Source: CAWFNW01 sp963817405 (GTDB lineage Bacteria; Actinomycetota; Coriobacteriia; Anaerosomatales; Anaerosomataceae). Taken from it: a DNA stretch of 64,000 bases. A program made the position numbers and the translations under genes. Under the pieces are notes generated by a model that searched no databases, was not told the origin of the DNA, and was given only the letters and a program-made list of their open reading frames with translations. The DNA lies in contig CAWFNW010000002.1 of assembly GCA_963817405.1 (NCBI GenBank), forward strand, positions 124,001 to 188,000, given 5' to 3'. Positions 26,547 to 34,259 of the stretch are shown here, one piece after another. Positions within the stretch are counted from its first letter, which is position 1. Each line of letters begins with the position of its first letter.

Positions 26547-27512
26547 CTACTCACCCTTCTCCACCGTGATGACGACCTTCCCGCGAGCGTGCCCTTGGTC
26601 CAGATAGGCGAATGCCTGGGCGGTCTCGCTGAGCCGATACGTACGGTCGATGACCGGCGTGACCGTGCCGGCCTCGATGAACTCATTGAGCGCGAGCAGG
26701 CTCTCGCTGTTCGTGGCCGCGACGAAGGGACTCCCCTGCTGGCGCACGAACACCCCCGCGAGCGCCGCTGCGATGATCCAGCCCATGCCCGCGTGACCGC
26801 TGCTCGGAACGTGGAGCCCTTCGGGCGTGAGCACGCGGCGCGTAGCCGCCAGTGAATGGCTCGCGACGTTGTCCAAGATCACGTCGTAGCGCGCGGTCCC
26901 CCTGGTGAAGTCCACCTTGGTGTAGTCGATGACATGGTCCGCACCGATGGACCCGACCTTCTCCACGTTCTTCGTGCTGCACACCGCGGTCACATCGGCG
27001 CCGAGCGCCTTGGCGATCTGCACGGCGAACGTCCCCACGCCCCCTGACGAACCGTTGATGAGCACCTTCTGGCCGGGTCCGACCTTGCCGTGATCGCGCA
27101 GGGCCTGCAGAGCGGTGCACGCGGATGTGGGTATGGCCGCGGCCTGCTCGAACGAGAGGTTCGCGGGCTTCGGCGCGATGCTGCCCTCACTGGCGACCGC
27201 GTACTCGGCGCACGAACCGTGGCACTCGCCGTAGACCTCGTCACCCGGCTTGAATCGTGTCACGCCGTTGCCGACCGATTCGACGACTCCTGCGCAATCG
27301 AGCCCAACGACGAAGTCCTTCTTGGGCCTCGGGAATCCGATGTAGAACCGTATCGGGAACGGCTTGCCCCGCATCCCGTAGTACTCGCCGGCGGCAAGGG
27401 AGGCCGCGAGAACGCGGATGAGCACCTCACCCTCCCCCGGAGTCGGCCTCTCGAGCTCCTTGAGCTCCATCACATCCGCAGAACCGTAGCCGGTCTGGAT
27501 GACTGTCTTCAT
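26547..27512 (-). CDS. NAD(P)-dependent medium-chain dehydrogenase/quinone oxidoreductase (copy 3)
   Basis: 321 residues. It starts MKTVIQTGYGSADVMELKEL; the GroES-like domain contains VVGLDCAGVVESVGNGVTRF and the nucleotide-binding motif is INGSSGGVGTFAVQIAKALG. No catalytic-zinc cysteine or histidine is seen. It is closest in style to the copies at 30790 and 11814, with shared VIDYTKVDFTRGTARYDVIL. It is coupled to the DUF6326-like gene downstream. TetR regulator 2 and its operators lie upstream, past DUF6326 copy 2, so this gene is a candidate member of that regulon. Confidence 0.86.
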   Translation of the reverse strand: MKTVIQTGYGSADVMELKELERPTPGEGEVLIRVLAASLAAGEYYGMRGKPFPIRFYIGFPRPKKDFVVGLDCAGVVESVGNGVTRFKPGDEVYGECHGSCAEYAVASEGSIAPKPANLSFEQAAAIPTSACTALQALRDHGKVGPGQKVLINGSSGGVGTFAVQIAKALGADVTAVCSTKNVEKVGSIGADHVIDYTKVDFTRGTARYDVILDNVASHSLAATRRVLTPEGLHVPSSGHAGMGWIIAAALAGVFVRQQGSPFVAATNSESLLALNEFIEAGTVTPVIDRTYRLSETAQAFAYLDQGHARGKVVITVEKGE

Positions 27513-27537
27513 GGTGACTCCTTAGGTTGAGTGCCCG

Positions 27538-27925
27538 CTACGCCGCGGCATCTGGACTGCGCCGCGTCCAAACGGACCAGAGGATCAGCGCCATGCAGGC
27601 GACTTCCACGGCTGCGAAGAATGCGTAGAAGGGGAGCTCCATCGACCCGCCGCCTACGACGAATACGGAGGTGATAACCGCTGCAACAGTATTCGCCCAG
27701 CGGTTGGCTCTCCGACTTCAAGATGCGGGACACGAAGATCATCGCGATCGGGATCTCTATGAGTAGTGCGAACACCAGCAACAGCCCCTGCGTAATCGGC
27801 ACCCCCCCTGGTCCTTCGACTCCCTGCAACGCTCCGGGCTGGATGAAGCCCACAATGTCCGCGAAGGCCATGTTGAGCATGACCACGATCCAAAGCGTTG
27901 AGATTCTCGTTCCCATGTCGTTCAT
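27538..27925 (-). CDS. DUF6326-like membrane protein (copy 2), frame broken once
   Basis: The N-terminal frame reads MNDMGTRISTLWIVVMLNMA, FADIVGFIQPGALQG and EIPIAMIFVSRILK. After one extra base near 27706 the next frame continues NRWANTVAAVITSVFVVGGG, SMELPFYAFFAAVEVACMAL and ends in TRRSPDAAA. Together this gives 128 residues and the complete four-helix DUF6326 pattern, including the conserved RANRWAN-like block. The clean continuation argues for an insertion error rather than a dead gene. It is the first gene opposite TetR regulator 2 and probably its direct target. Confidence 0.72.
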
Positions 27926-27983
27926 CACAGCAACCCTTCTTGCTCGCGTGATCCGCCCGAGGTCCTGTCCCGGGGGTCTCACT

Positions 27984-28033
27984 TACTAACGCTGTTAGTA
28001 CCCGGTCGCCATAGTCTACTAACGGTGTTAGTA
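27984..28033. promoter_or_regulatory. Twin operator for TetR regulator 2
   Basis: Two 17-bp palindromes, TACTAAC-GCT-GTTAGTA at 27984-28000 and TACTAAC-GGT-GTTAGTA at 28017-28033, with perfect 7-bp arms. Their centres are 33 bases apart, three helical turns. They lie between the DUF6326 copy 2 gene and the divergent TetR gene. Confidence 0.78.
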
Positions 28034-28087
28034 TGTCAAGGGATGTGAGAGTCCGATCTTGCGGCGCGGCACGTCGAAGGAGGCGCC

Positions 28088-28755
28088 ATGATCGCCCGGG
28101 CACAAGGCAGGGACCCGTCGCGAGAAACGCTCAACCGGGAACGCGTCGTGCGCGCGGCGATGGATCTCGCGGATGAAAGCGGGATCGAGTCGGTCACCAT
28201 GCGCGAACTCGGCCGAAGGCTCGGAGTCGAGGCGGCGTCGCTCTACAACCACGTCGCGGGAAAGGACGACCTGCTCAGCGGCATGACTGATCTCGCTGCT
28301 GTCGAGATCGAGCTTCCTTCGAGCGACATCGACTGGAAGGACGCTATGCGGCGCCGGGCGATCTCGGCACGGGGAGTCTTCCTGCGACACCGATGGGCCG
28401 CGGCGCTGCTTGACTCACGGGACGTGGCGTGGTCCCTACAGCCTGACCTACGCGGATCGAGTCCTTGGCACGCTCATCGAAGCCGGGTTCTCTCCGGTGA
28501 TCGCCTCGTGGGCGTTCATCGGGCTCGACAGCTACATCTACGGCTTCGAGCGCCAGCGCTCCAACTTCTCGCATGGCCGACGATGTGGACACGATCGAGG
28601 TGGCTCAGGAGGTCCTCGCGGCTATCCCGGAGGGCGCGTATCCGTCTCTGGCCGCGGTTGCGATGGAGTACGCCGACAAGCCCTACGATGAAGACGCGGC
28701 CTTCGAATTCGGCCTCGATCTGATCCTCGATGGCCTTGAGCGCCTGCTGGAATGA
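28088..28755 (+). CDS. TetR family transcriptional regulator 2, frame broken twice
   Basis: The DNA-binding domain is intact: VRAAMDLADESGIESVTMRE, then LGRRLGVEAASLYNHVAGKD. The C-terminal domain continues in a second frame (GPYSLTYADRVLGTLIEAGF, then LDSYIYGFERQRSNFS) and a third (MADDVDTIEVAQEVLAAIPE to LDGLERLLE). Removing one base near 28430 and one near 28572 gives 221 residues that align with TetR regulator 1 throughout. As given, the protein would lose its ligand domain. Twin operators lie 55-104 bases upstream, so autoregulation is likely. Confidence 0.78.
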
Positions 28756-28815
28756 AGAGGCGCGGCGAGCGCGGCGAGTAGGGTGAGCGCGGCGAGTAGG
28801 GTGCCCCCGTGTGGG

Positions 28816-28857
28816 ACCCTCTGAGAAGTCAGCATATCTGCTAACTTCTCAGAGGGT
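28816..28857. repeat. Dispersed palindrome, copy E (most complete)
   Basis: Here both outer arms are intact: ACCCTCTGAGAAGT at the left and ACTTCTCAGAGGGT at the right, with the inner AGCATA / CTGCTA. Nineteen of 21 positions pair. It lies 61 bases after the TetR regulator 2 gene and is preceded by a short tandem duplication of GCGCGGCGAGTAGGGTG. Confidence 0.88.
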
Positions 28858-29022
28858 GCGCGAGATGTGGCGCCGACGCCGACGGTTCTTCACGGTGCGG
28901 GTCAACGCGGCCCTGGGACGTTGTGCGGCGGTAGCCGGCGGCGAGATCCGTCGTCGCCACCTCCGCCAGATGAGGAGCGACCGGCGAGAACCTCTCTTGC
29001 CCTGCGGCGCGCGCAGACACCC

Positions 29023-29790
29023 CTACTGCACCGCGCTGCCCCGGACTATTTGGCCTGTTCCGCCGCAGTGTTTGGTCTCGCTGCCGATCTTGGCCGCCGG
29101 CCGCCCGTTGATGAGGACGCCCGGATCGCCACCCGTGATCTCGAAGGTGTTCGGTCCCGCGCAGGCCGCATGAATGCCACGATCTCCCTTGCGAGCGGCC
29201 GGCTTGCCGTCGATGAGCACGCTCGGACTGCCGCTGATGATCGGTCCGCGTACCTCTAGCGGATCCGCCGGACTGCCGTGACTGTCCGCCCGGCAGAGAG
29301 CGAGGTCACCCAGTTTCGCGTAGCCCTCGTTGGAAACGGCTTCGATACTGAAGCTCCGCTTGTAGGTCTTGCCCTTGTAGACGACGGAGAGTGTGATCGT
29401 GTTGCCTCCTGGGCCGCCGAATGTCGGCCGGGACGTGTCGCCGACGGCGGGCTCGAACGCGCCGCTGCCGCTCCAGGTCACCTGCTCGGTCAGGTCGACG
29501 GTGTCGCCGTCTTCATCGGTCGCCGAGGCGGCCGCGCCGAACAACCAGCCGGTCACAAAGACCTTGGGGCTCCTGCCTATGGGGTAGGTGAGCGCAATCT
29601 GCACGGGGCCTGTCTCGGGCTCCTCGGCGTCGTCGCTGTTCTGGCTCAGGAACTCGAGAATCTTCTGCTTCGCCATTTCGAGGAACTCTTCGTCGCTCAT
29701 GCCCTCACAGCCGGCGAGCATCAGGGTGGAGGAGAGCAGCAGGCAGGCGAGCAGGACCGAGCCGATGCGCTTGAGCGTTGGGCGTGCCAT
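29023..29790 (-). CDS. Lipoprotein with C-terminal PAAR-like domain
   Basis: 255 residues. A signal peptide with a lipobox (LLSSTLMLAGC, cysteine at about 28) predicts a membrane-anchored lipoprotein. A short charged linker and an immunoglobulin-like stretch with WSGSGAFEP follow. From about residue 160 the sequence shows PAAR features: ALCRADSHGSP, GSPSVLIDGKPAARKGDRG, HAACAGPNTFEITGGDPGVL, INGRPAAKIGSETKHCGGTG. The histidines and cysteines are placed as in the zinc-binding tip proteins of type VI secretion and related contractile systems. No contractile-system genes are nearby. It starts 2 bases after the gene at 29792 ends. Confidence 0.8.
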   Translation of the reverse strand: MARPTLKRIGSVLLACLLLSSTLMLAGCEGMSDEEFLEMAKQKILEFLSQNSDDAEEPETGPVQIALTYPIGRSPKVFVTGWLFGAAASATDEDGDTVDLTEQVTWSGSGAFEPAVGDTSRPTFGGPGGNTITLSVVYKGKTYKRSFSIEAVSNEGYAKLGDLALCRADSHGSPADPLEVRGPIISGSPSVLIDGKPAARKGDRGIHAACAGPNTFEITGGDPGVLINGRPAAKIGSETKHCGGTGQIVRGSAVQ

Positions 29791-29791
29791 C

Positions 29792-30541
29792 TCACTTCAC
29801 CTCCGTCGTATCGTTCCCGACGAGTTTGAGCCACGGGCCGTAGCTTGAGAGCGGCCGCGTCCCCTTCATGGAGACCGCGCCGTCAGCGATTGTGAGTGAC
29901 TCGACCCCGAAGCCGTTGCCGCCGAGCAGGTTGGTGATATAGGGCGTGCCCTTCGACTCCTTACCTTGGTACCAGGCGCCGGGCACGGGTATGCGGCCGA
30001 TCTCGATCTTCGAGAGCGAAAGGTCGACGGCGTTGTTCGTGACGCTGCAGGTGCCTTTCACGTAGAACGGCATGCTGCCGGCGATTCTGAGCGCCGAGGC
30101 GACCTTATCAGCGTTCTCCCGGGACACGCCTGCCGAGAGCATGAACGGCACCGCTTGGGAGGCGTTGAGGATCCCCGAGGCCTCGCCCGTCCCATCGTCG
30201 TTGAAGCGCAGCTGCACGAGGCTGAGCGGCCAGTTCGGGATGCCGCTTTGGCCGATGAGCAACATGGACGATGCCTGCTCGCTTGTCATGGTGGCATCGA
30301 ACTTCTTGGCGGCCTCCGGGTCGTCCAGCAGCGCTTGGAGCTCCTTCGGGGTGCTCGGCACGCCAAGGACCTGCGCTCCTGAGTACGCCCCCTCCACGGT
30401 GAGCTCCACGCCGAGGTCGCGCGGCTTGTTCGAGCCGAAGACCTTCGACACCCCTGGCACGACCCCGAAGAGCCCGCCAACGAGCAGCACGATCACGAGC
30501 AGTCCGGCCACGACAATCCCGAGGACCTTGAGCAGTCTCAC
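29792..30541 (-). CDS. Membrane-anchored protein paired with the PAAR lipoprotein
   Basis: 249 residues from GTG 30541. One N-terminal helix (LGIVVAGLLVIVLLVGGLFG) is followed by an extracytoplasmic domain with paired cues LGVELTVEGAYSGAQVLGVP, MTSEQASSMLLIGQSGIP and VKGTCSVTNNAVDLSLSKIE. I do not recognise a named family. Its stop is 2 bases before the PAAR lipoprotein start, so the two are co-transcribed and may act together at the cell surface. Confidence 0.6.
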   Translation of the reverse strand: MRLLKVLGIVVAGLLVIVLLVGGLFGVVPGVSKVFGSNKPRDLGVELTVEGAYSGAQVLGVPSTPKELQALLDDPEAAKKFDATMTSEQASSMLLIGQSGIPNWPLSLVQLRFNDDGTGEASGILNASQAVPFMLSAGVSRENADKVASALRIAGSMPFYVKGTCSVTNNAVDLSLSKIEIGRIPVPGAWYQGKESKGTPYITNLLGGNGFGVESLTIADGAVSMKGTRPLSSYGPWLKLVGNDTTEVK

Positions 30542-30721
30542 GATGCCGCCTCCCCACAGCGCGTTTGCACCTCGTCGCAATAGTAGCGATTCGCATGGGC
30601 CGAGGCACTACCGAGCTGCTTCCGCGGGCGCCTCACGGAGCGTCTGTTGGAACAACGTTAGAAGTCGCCCCGACAACGCGGCGGCGCGGCGAGCGCGGCG
30701 AGTAGGGTGCCCCTCTGTGGG

Positions 30722-30763
30722 ACCCTCTGAAAAGTTAGCAAATATGCTAACTCTTGCGAGGGC
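30722..30763. repeat. Dispersed palindrome, copy F
   Basis: ACCCTCTGA, AAAGTTAGCA / AATATGCTAACTCTT, GCGAGGG. It is nearly identical to copy C, including the left flank AGGGTGCCCCTCTGTGGG. It lies 27 bases from the 3' end of dehydrogenase copy 4. Confidence 0.8.
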
Positions 30764-30789
30764 CGGTCCATGGGCTTCGCAATCGACCA

Positions 30790-31788
30790 TCATTCCGTCT
30801 TCGAGCGTCCGTCGGACGCGCGCAGCACCTGCCCAGCTCCCGCCTCCGCCACGGAGACGACTACATTCCCCTTCTTGTGCCCCTGCTCGACATACCTGTG
30901 TGCCTCGACGATGCGCTCGAGCGGATAGCGCCTGTCGATGACCGCGCGGACCTTCCCGTGCTCAATCATATCTGTGAGGAGCACCAGATCCTCGGGACTC
31001 CCGCCACCGCCGGAACCCGAGTCCTTGTTGACGTCGAGGTAGACGCCGTTCGGCTTCAGAGACTTCTTGGCCCGTGAGCGCGAGAACTTGCCTACTGCAT
31101 CGAAGATGACGTCATACGTCTCGTCGCTCTCGGTGAAGTCCTGCTTTGTGTAGTCGATGACCCTGTCGGCCCCGAGGGATCTCACCAACTCCAGGTTGGT
31201 CGTACTGCAGACCCCCGTGACGTCCGCCGCGAGTGACTTGGCGAGTTGCACCGCGTAGGTGCCTACGCTTCCGGAAGCGCCGTAGATCAGGACCTTCTGG
31301 CCGCGCTTGATGTTCGCCTTCCTGAGGATGCGCAGTGCGGTGACCGCTCCGGTGGCCACACCGGCGGCGGCCTCCTCGAAGGTCATGTTGGCCGGTTTCG
31401 TCGCCAACATCCCATCCTTCGTGACCGACTTCCTCGGCCTCTCGGCGAGACATGCGTACTCCGCGTACGCGCCGAGTCCCCAGCCGGTGAACCCGAAGAC
31501 CTCGTCGCCCGGTTTGAACAGCGTCACATCCTTGCCGACCGATTCGACCACCCCGGCCAGTTCCATCCCGAGGATCGGGTTCTTGGGCCGGGTGAAGCCG
31601 AGGACGAGGCGAGCCATGAACCGTTGCCCCCGAGGGACATCGAACCTTCGGATCCTGACGTCACCACGGTGCGTCGTCGTCGCATGAACCTTGATCAATA
31701 CCTCGTGATCCCCTGGGACCGGCTTCGCCACGTCGCGAAGCTCAAGGACGTCGGGGGAGCCGTATCCCGTGCACACGATCGCCTTCAT
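30790..31788 (-). CDS. NAD(P)-dependent medium-chain dehydrogenase/quinone oxidoreductase (copy 4)
   Basis: 332 residues. It starts MKAIVCTGYGSPDVLELRDV, with ILGMELAGVVESVGKDVTLF and the dinucleotide motif IYGASGSVGTYAVQLAKSLA. No catalytic-zinc ligands are evident. It is followed 3 bases downstream of an Xre regulator gene on the same strand, so regulator and enzyme are likely one operon with the membrane protein at 32012. A glycine-rich insert (DSGSGGGGSPEDL) replaces the loop seen in copies 1 and 2. Substrate unknown. Confidence 0.86.
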   Translation of the reverse strand: MKAIVCTGYGSPDVLELRDVAKPVPGDHEVLIKVHATTTHRGDVRIRRFDVPRGQRFMARLVLGFTRPKNPILGMELAGVVESVGKDVTLFKPGDEVFGFTGWGLGAYAEYACLAERPRKSVTKDGMLATKPANMTFEEAAAGVATGAVTALRILRKANIKRGQKVLIYGASGSVGTYAVQLAKSLAADVTGVCSTTNLELVRSLGADRVIDYTKQDFTESDETYDVIFDAVGKFSRSRAKKSLKPNGVYLDVNKDSGSGGGGSPEDLVLLTDMIEHGKVRAVIDRRYPLERIVEAHRYVEQGHKKGNVVVSVAEAGAGQVLRASDGRSKTE

Positions 31789-31790
31789 GA

Positions 31791-32009
31791 TTACTCCTTT
31801 GGATAGTGGAATACGTCGTTCAGCGGTACACCGAACACGTTTGCGATCCGGAACGCCATCTCGAGGGAAGGCGAGTAGCGGCCCTGCTCGATGGCGATGA
31901 TCGTCTGGCGCGTCATCCCGACCCGGTCGGCCAGCTCCGCCTGGGTCATCTCGCCGGCTGCGAACCGAAGTGACCGGATACTGTTGGAGACTCGTGTCGC
32001 CTTGGCCAT
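31791..32009 (-). CDS. Xre family (YozG-type) transcriptional regulator
   Basis: 72 residues consisting almost only of a Cro/CI helix-turn-helix: IRSLRFAAGEMTQAELADRV, GMTRQTIIAIEQGRYSPSLE, MAFRIANVFGVPLNDVFHY. Such minimal regulators are typically encoded next to a small membrane protein, as here (32012, 2 bases away). It probably represses the promoter at 32503-32531, which drives the membrane protein, this regulator and dehydrogenase copy 4. Confidence 0.88.
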   Translation of the reverse strand: MAKATRVSNSIRSLRFAAGEMTQAELADRVGMTRQTIIAIEQGRYSPSLEMAFRIANVFGVPLNDVFHYPKE

Positions 32010-32011
32010 GG

Positions 32012-32464
32012 CTAGAAGCCCCTGCGGTAGGCGACGAGCTTCGCCACCGAGGAGACGAGCGCTCCGGCGACGAACGACAGGTAGAGCGCGTTCGCTATCC
32101 AGAAGGGGTCGTAGCGGAGCATGGCCAGGGCTAGCACACCGAGCGCTCCGGCGGACGAGACGTAGTAGCCGATGAGCTCGCCGCGCCGGCTGATGTCGGC
32201 GTCCCGCTCGTCATTCCGGCCGATGTCGTCGACCGAGCCGCTACCGGTGATCTTGGCAAAGACTGCCGTGCCGATCGCCGTCACAATGGCGCCGACGATG
32301 GTGAGCACGATCAGCGCGCCGATCGCGACGAGCAGCGGCCGCTGGTAGGCGATCTCCGCGACAGGCACGGTTCGCACTTGACCGAGAACGATTGCGAAGT
32401 AGACGGCCGCAACGCCCGTGGACACCACCGCGCTCACCCACGTGAACTTCTCCTCGAACGGCAT
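32012..32464 (-). CDS. Membrane protein paired with Xre regulator
   Basis: 150 residues from ATG 32464, preceded by AAGGAGGTCACA. It has four helices (residues about 8-26, 43-67, 95-117, 125-145) and the polar loop SVDDIGRNDERDADISRRGE, a pattern shared by DUF2178-like membrane proteins that accompany YozG-type regulators. It is the first gene after a strong promoter and is followed closely by the regulator gene. Its biochemical role is unknown. Confidence 0.72.
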   Translation of the reverse strand: MPFEEKFTWVSAVVSTGVAAVYFAIVLGQVRTVPVAEIAYQRPLLVAIGALIVLTIVGAIVTAIGTAVFAKITGSGSVDDIGRNDERDADISRRGELIGYYVSSAGALGVLALAMLRYDPFWIANALYLSFVAGALVSSVAKLVAYRRGF

Positions 32465-32502
32465 TGTGACCTCCTTGATGTCAGGTTTCTTTGACATCCA
32501 AC

Positions 32503-32531
32503 ACTGTAAAGAGGCTTAGACATGGTGTCAA
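32503..32531 (-). promoter_or_regulatory. Sigma-70 type promoter of the membrane protein/Xre/dehydrogenase operon
   Basis: Read on the minus strand, TTGACA (32531-32526) is followed after exactly 17 bases by TACAGT (32508-32503). This is a near-consensus -35/-10 pair. The start codon lies 39 bases further at 32464. The AT-rich TTTTTTAC stretch just upstream may act as an UP element. Confidence 0.72.
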
Positions 32532-32677
32532 GTATTTTTTACAACAGTCTTGCGTGAGCGGCGGCGGGCAACACACAACGACCGACTCCGAAGAGCCGGT
32601 CGTCATCACATTCACGAGGCCCGATCCGCTGGGCTTCGTCACGCCTGCTAGATCCGAGGCTCCTCGGACGGGAGCGA

Positions 32678-33481
32678 TTACTTCACCTTGATCGACGCAC
32701 CGCCGACCTTGAGGTACTGCCCCGCGGTCACTCTGATGTACCGCTCCCCCTCGAAGTTGTCGTTGCTGACGATGGCATCCATGGTGTGACTGCTGTTCTT
32801 CGACACCTCCATGTAGGCCATGCCGCCGTCGGATATCACCTTGTACTCACCGGCATTGAGATCCGTCCCGACCTTGTACATGCCCTCGGGCAGCAAACCG
32901 CCTTCGGCTACCGGTGGGATCGCCTCGGCGAGGGGAATGATCCTCGCACCGCTGACGGTGAGGTACTGACCATCCTTGACCGTGATGATCGAGCGGTTCG
33001 CGAAGTTGTCATTCGCGATGATGCTGTCGAGTTCCCCCGTGCTTTCCTTGGCGATTTGGAAGTACGCCATCCCCGAATCCTCCAGCAGCGCATATTCACC
33101 CGCGGGAAGGTCGGCACCTACCTTGTACATCCCGGCGTCATACCCGACGGGTTCCGGCTCCGGCTCTGGTTCCGGCTCGGGGGCGGATTCGCTCGGGGTC
33201 TCCTGAGCGGGTCCGCTGGGGGCTTGGACGACGCCCTCGCTGACGGAATGCGTAGAGGTACTGAAAGCGACCAGCCCGATTGCGCCGAGAATCGTGAATA
33301 GAATCGGGAGTGCGACGAAGAGGATGACCAGCCAGAACCAGACCTGCTTATAGACTGGCTTCTTGGGTGTCGCCCCGGCTGCTGCCGCGACAGGTGCGGG
33401 CGGCGGTGCGTACGCTCCGGTCGGAGCGGCTGGCGGCGGCGGTGGGGTGACACTCGTCGGGATTTCGGGCTGGTCTGTCAT
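32678..33481 (-). CDS. Membrane-anchored protein with two tandem repeat domains
   Basis: 267 residues. A proline/alanine-rich cytoplasmic start (TPPPPPAAPTGAYAPPPAP) leads to one helix (FWLVILFVALPILFTILGAI), then a glutamate-proline spacer (about ten EP residues) and two repeats of about 75 residues. Each repeat has YKVG-DL-AGEY, GMAY, SNDNF and a closing GQYL-V-GA-I. The repeats are clearly duplicated from each other. The design suggests an exported sensor or wall-associated protein. The domain resembles short beta-rich modules of actinobacterial surface proteins, but I cannot name it. Confidence 0.65.
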   Translation of the reverse strand: MTDQPEIPTSVTPPPPPAAPTGAYAPPPAPVAAAAGATPKKPVYKQVWFWLVILFVALPILFTILGAIGLVAFSTSTHSVSEGVVQAPSGPAQETPSESAPEPEPEPEPEPVGYDAGMYKVGADLPAGEYALLEDSGMAYFQIAKESTGELDSIIANDNFANRSIITVKDGQYLTVSGARIIPLAEAIPPVAEGGLLPEGMYKVGTDLNAGEYKVISDGGMAYMEVSKNSSHTMDAIVSNDNFEGERYIRVTAGQYLKVGGASIKVK

Positions 33482-33843
33482 TCTTCCCCCTCAGGTTGCG
33501 GTGTCGTTCCGGCCCCTGTGAAGCGTGGCATGCGACAGGGGCGCTCCTCGCAGCCATTAAGACGCAGCCACCGGTTGTATGGTTCGACCTGCGGTGCATC
33601 TGGGTGGTTAGGCCACGGGTCGCCATACGCTCTCGGACAGAGTGGCTGGCTCCACCATCTGGTGGAAGGCTGCTCGGATAGCGTCCATGCCCGCGTCTTT
33701 GTGGATCCGCGCGTTGGTCTCCTCCATCTGCGCCAAGCTCTCGTACTCCCGCTTCGAACACTGTGAGGCTCACAACATCCCTCGAGAGTAGAATGACTGG
33801 AATCACCGGCCTGTGCTGAGAACGCGACTTCGATGGAGTCTAG
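33482..33843. other. Intergenic stretch without a supported gene
   Basis: Short frames occur on both strands but none has a ribosome site together with protein-like composition. GTTAGGC occurs at about 33608-33614 without an obvious paired half. The start of the small gene at 33844 is preceded by GGAGTCTAG within this stretch. It may hold a promoter for the minus-strand repeat-domain protein, but no clear -35/-10 pair was seen. Confidence 0.4.
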
Positions 33844-34083
33844 ATGGAGCCGTCAGGCGTAGCCGCACTAGCCACTGTCGTTCTGGTGGGAGTGCCATTC
33901 GGCGCTCTTTGGGCGATCGCTGCTGCCGACGTACTGCAGCGCTCTGAATGGGAGTTTCCTCCCCTGCAGTCGGGCGCTAACCCCCGGGTGTTCTGGATGT
34001 TCATTGTCCTGGCTCTGAGCGGCTTTGGGGCGCTCTACTACTACCTCCAGGTCATGAAGCCGCACCCTCGGCAGCGTCGCTGA
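33844..34083 (+). CDS. Small two-helix membrane protein (PLDc_N-like)
   Basis: 79 residues: a helix from about residues 7-30 (LATVVLVGVPFGALWAIAAA), a loop with WEFPPLQSGANPRVFW and a second helix MFIVLALSGFGALYYYLQ, then a basic tail. The two-helix hairpin ending in a YYL motif resembles phospholipase D-nuclease N-terminal (PLDc_N) proteins. A ribosome site GGAG lies five bases before the ATG. A strong terminator follows at 34110. Confidence 0.6.
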   Translation: MEPSGVAALATVVLVGVPFGALWAIAAADVLQRSEWEFPPLQSGANPRVFWMFIVLALSGFGALYYYLQVMKPHPRQRR

Positions 34084-34109
34084 GCACGCTGCGTTGGCTC
34101 AAGAAAGAA

Positions 34110-34135
34110 GGCCCCGGCATCTGGTTGCCGGGGCC
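34110..34135 (+). terminator. Rho-independent-type hairpin after the small membrane gene
   Basis: GGCCCCGGCA-TCTGGT-TGCCGGGGCC is a perfect 10-bp stem with a six-base loop, 27 bases after the stop codon at 34083. The tail CTCCGTCAGTTG is not T-rich, as usual for high-GC Actinobacteria. Confidence 0.7.
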
Positions 34136-34259
34136 TCCGTCAGTTGCTGGTGGGCCATATTGGACGCGCTTCGAACAGCCGAACGTCTCTGAGCTTCGGC
34201 TCCGCACAGAGCGCCTCCCTTCGTAGCGTAGCGACTGCGCCTTCAGTCGGAAGCGCTTG

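Noticed and set aside
33600..33620. GTTAGGC as another integron core
   Set aside because: No paired RYYYAAC half or hairpin lies nearby. A seven-base degenerate core is expected dozens of times in 64 kb.
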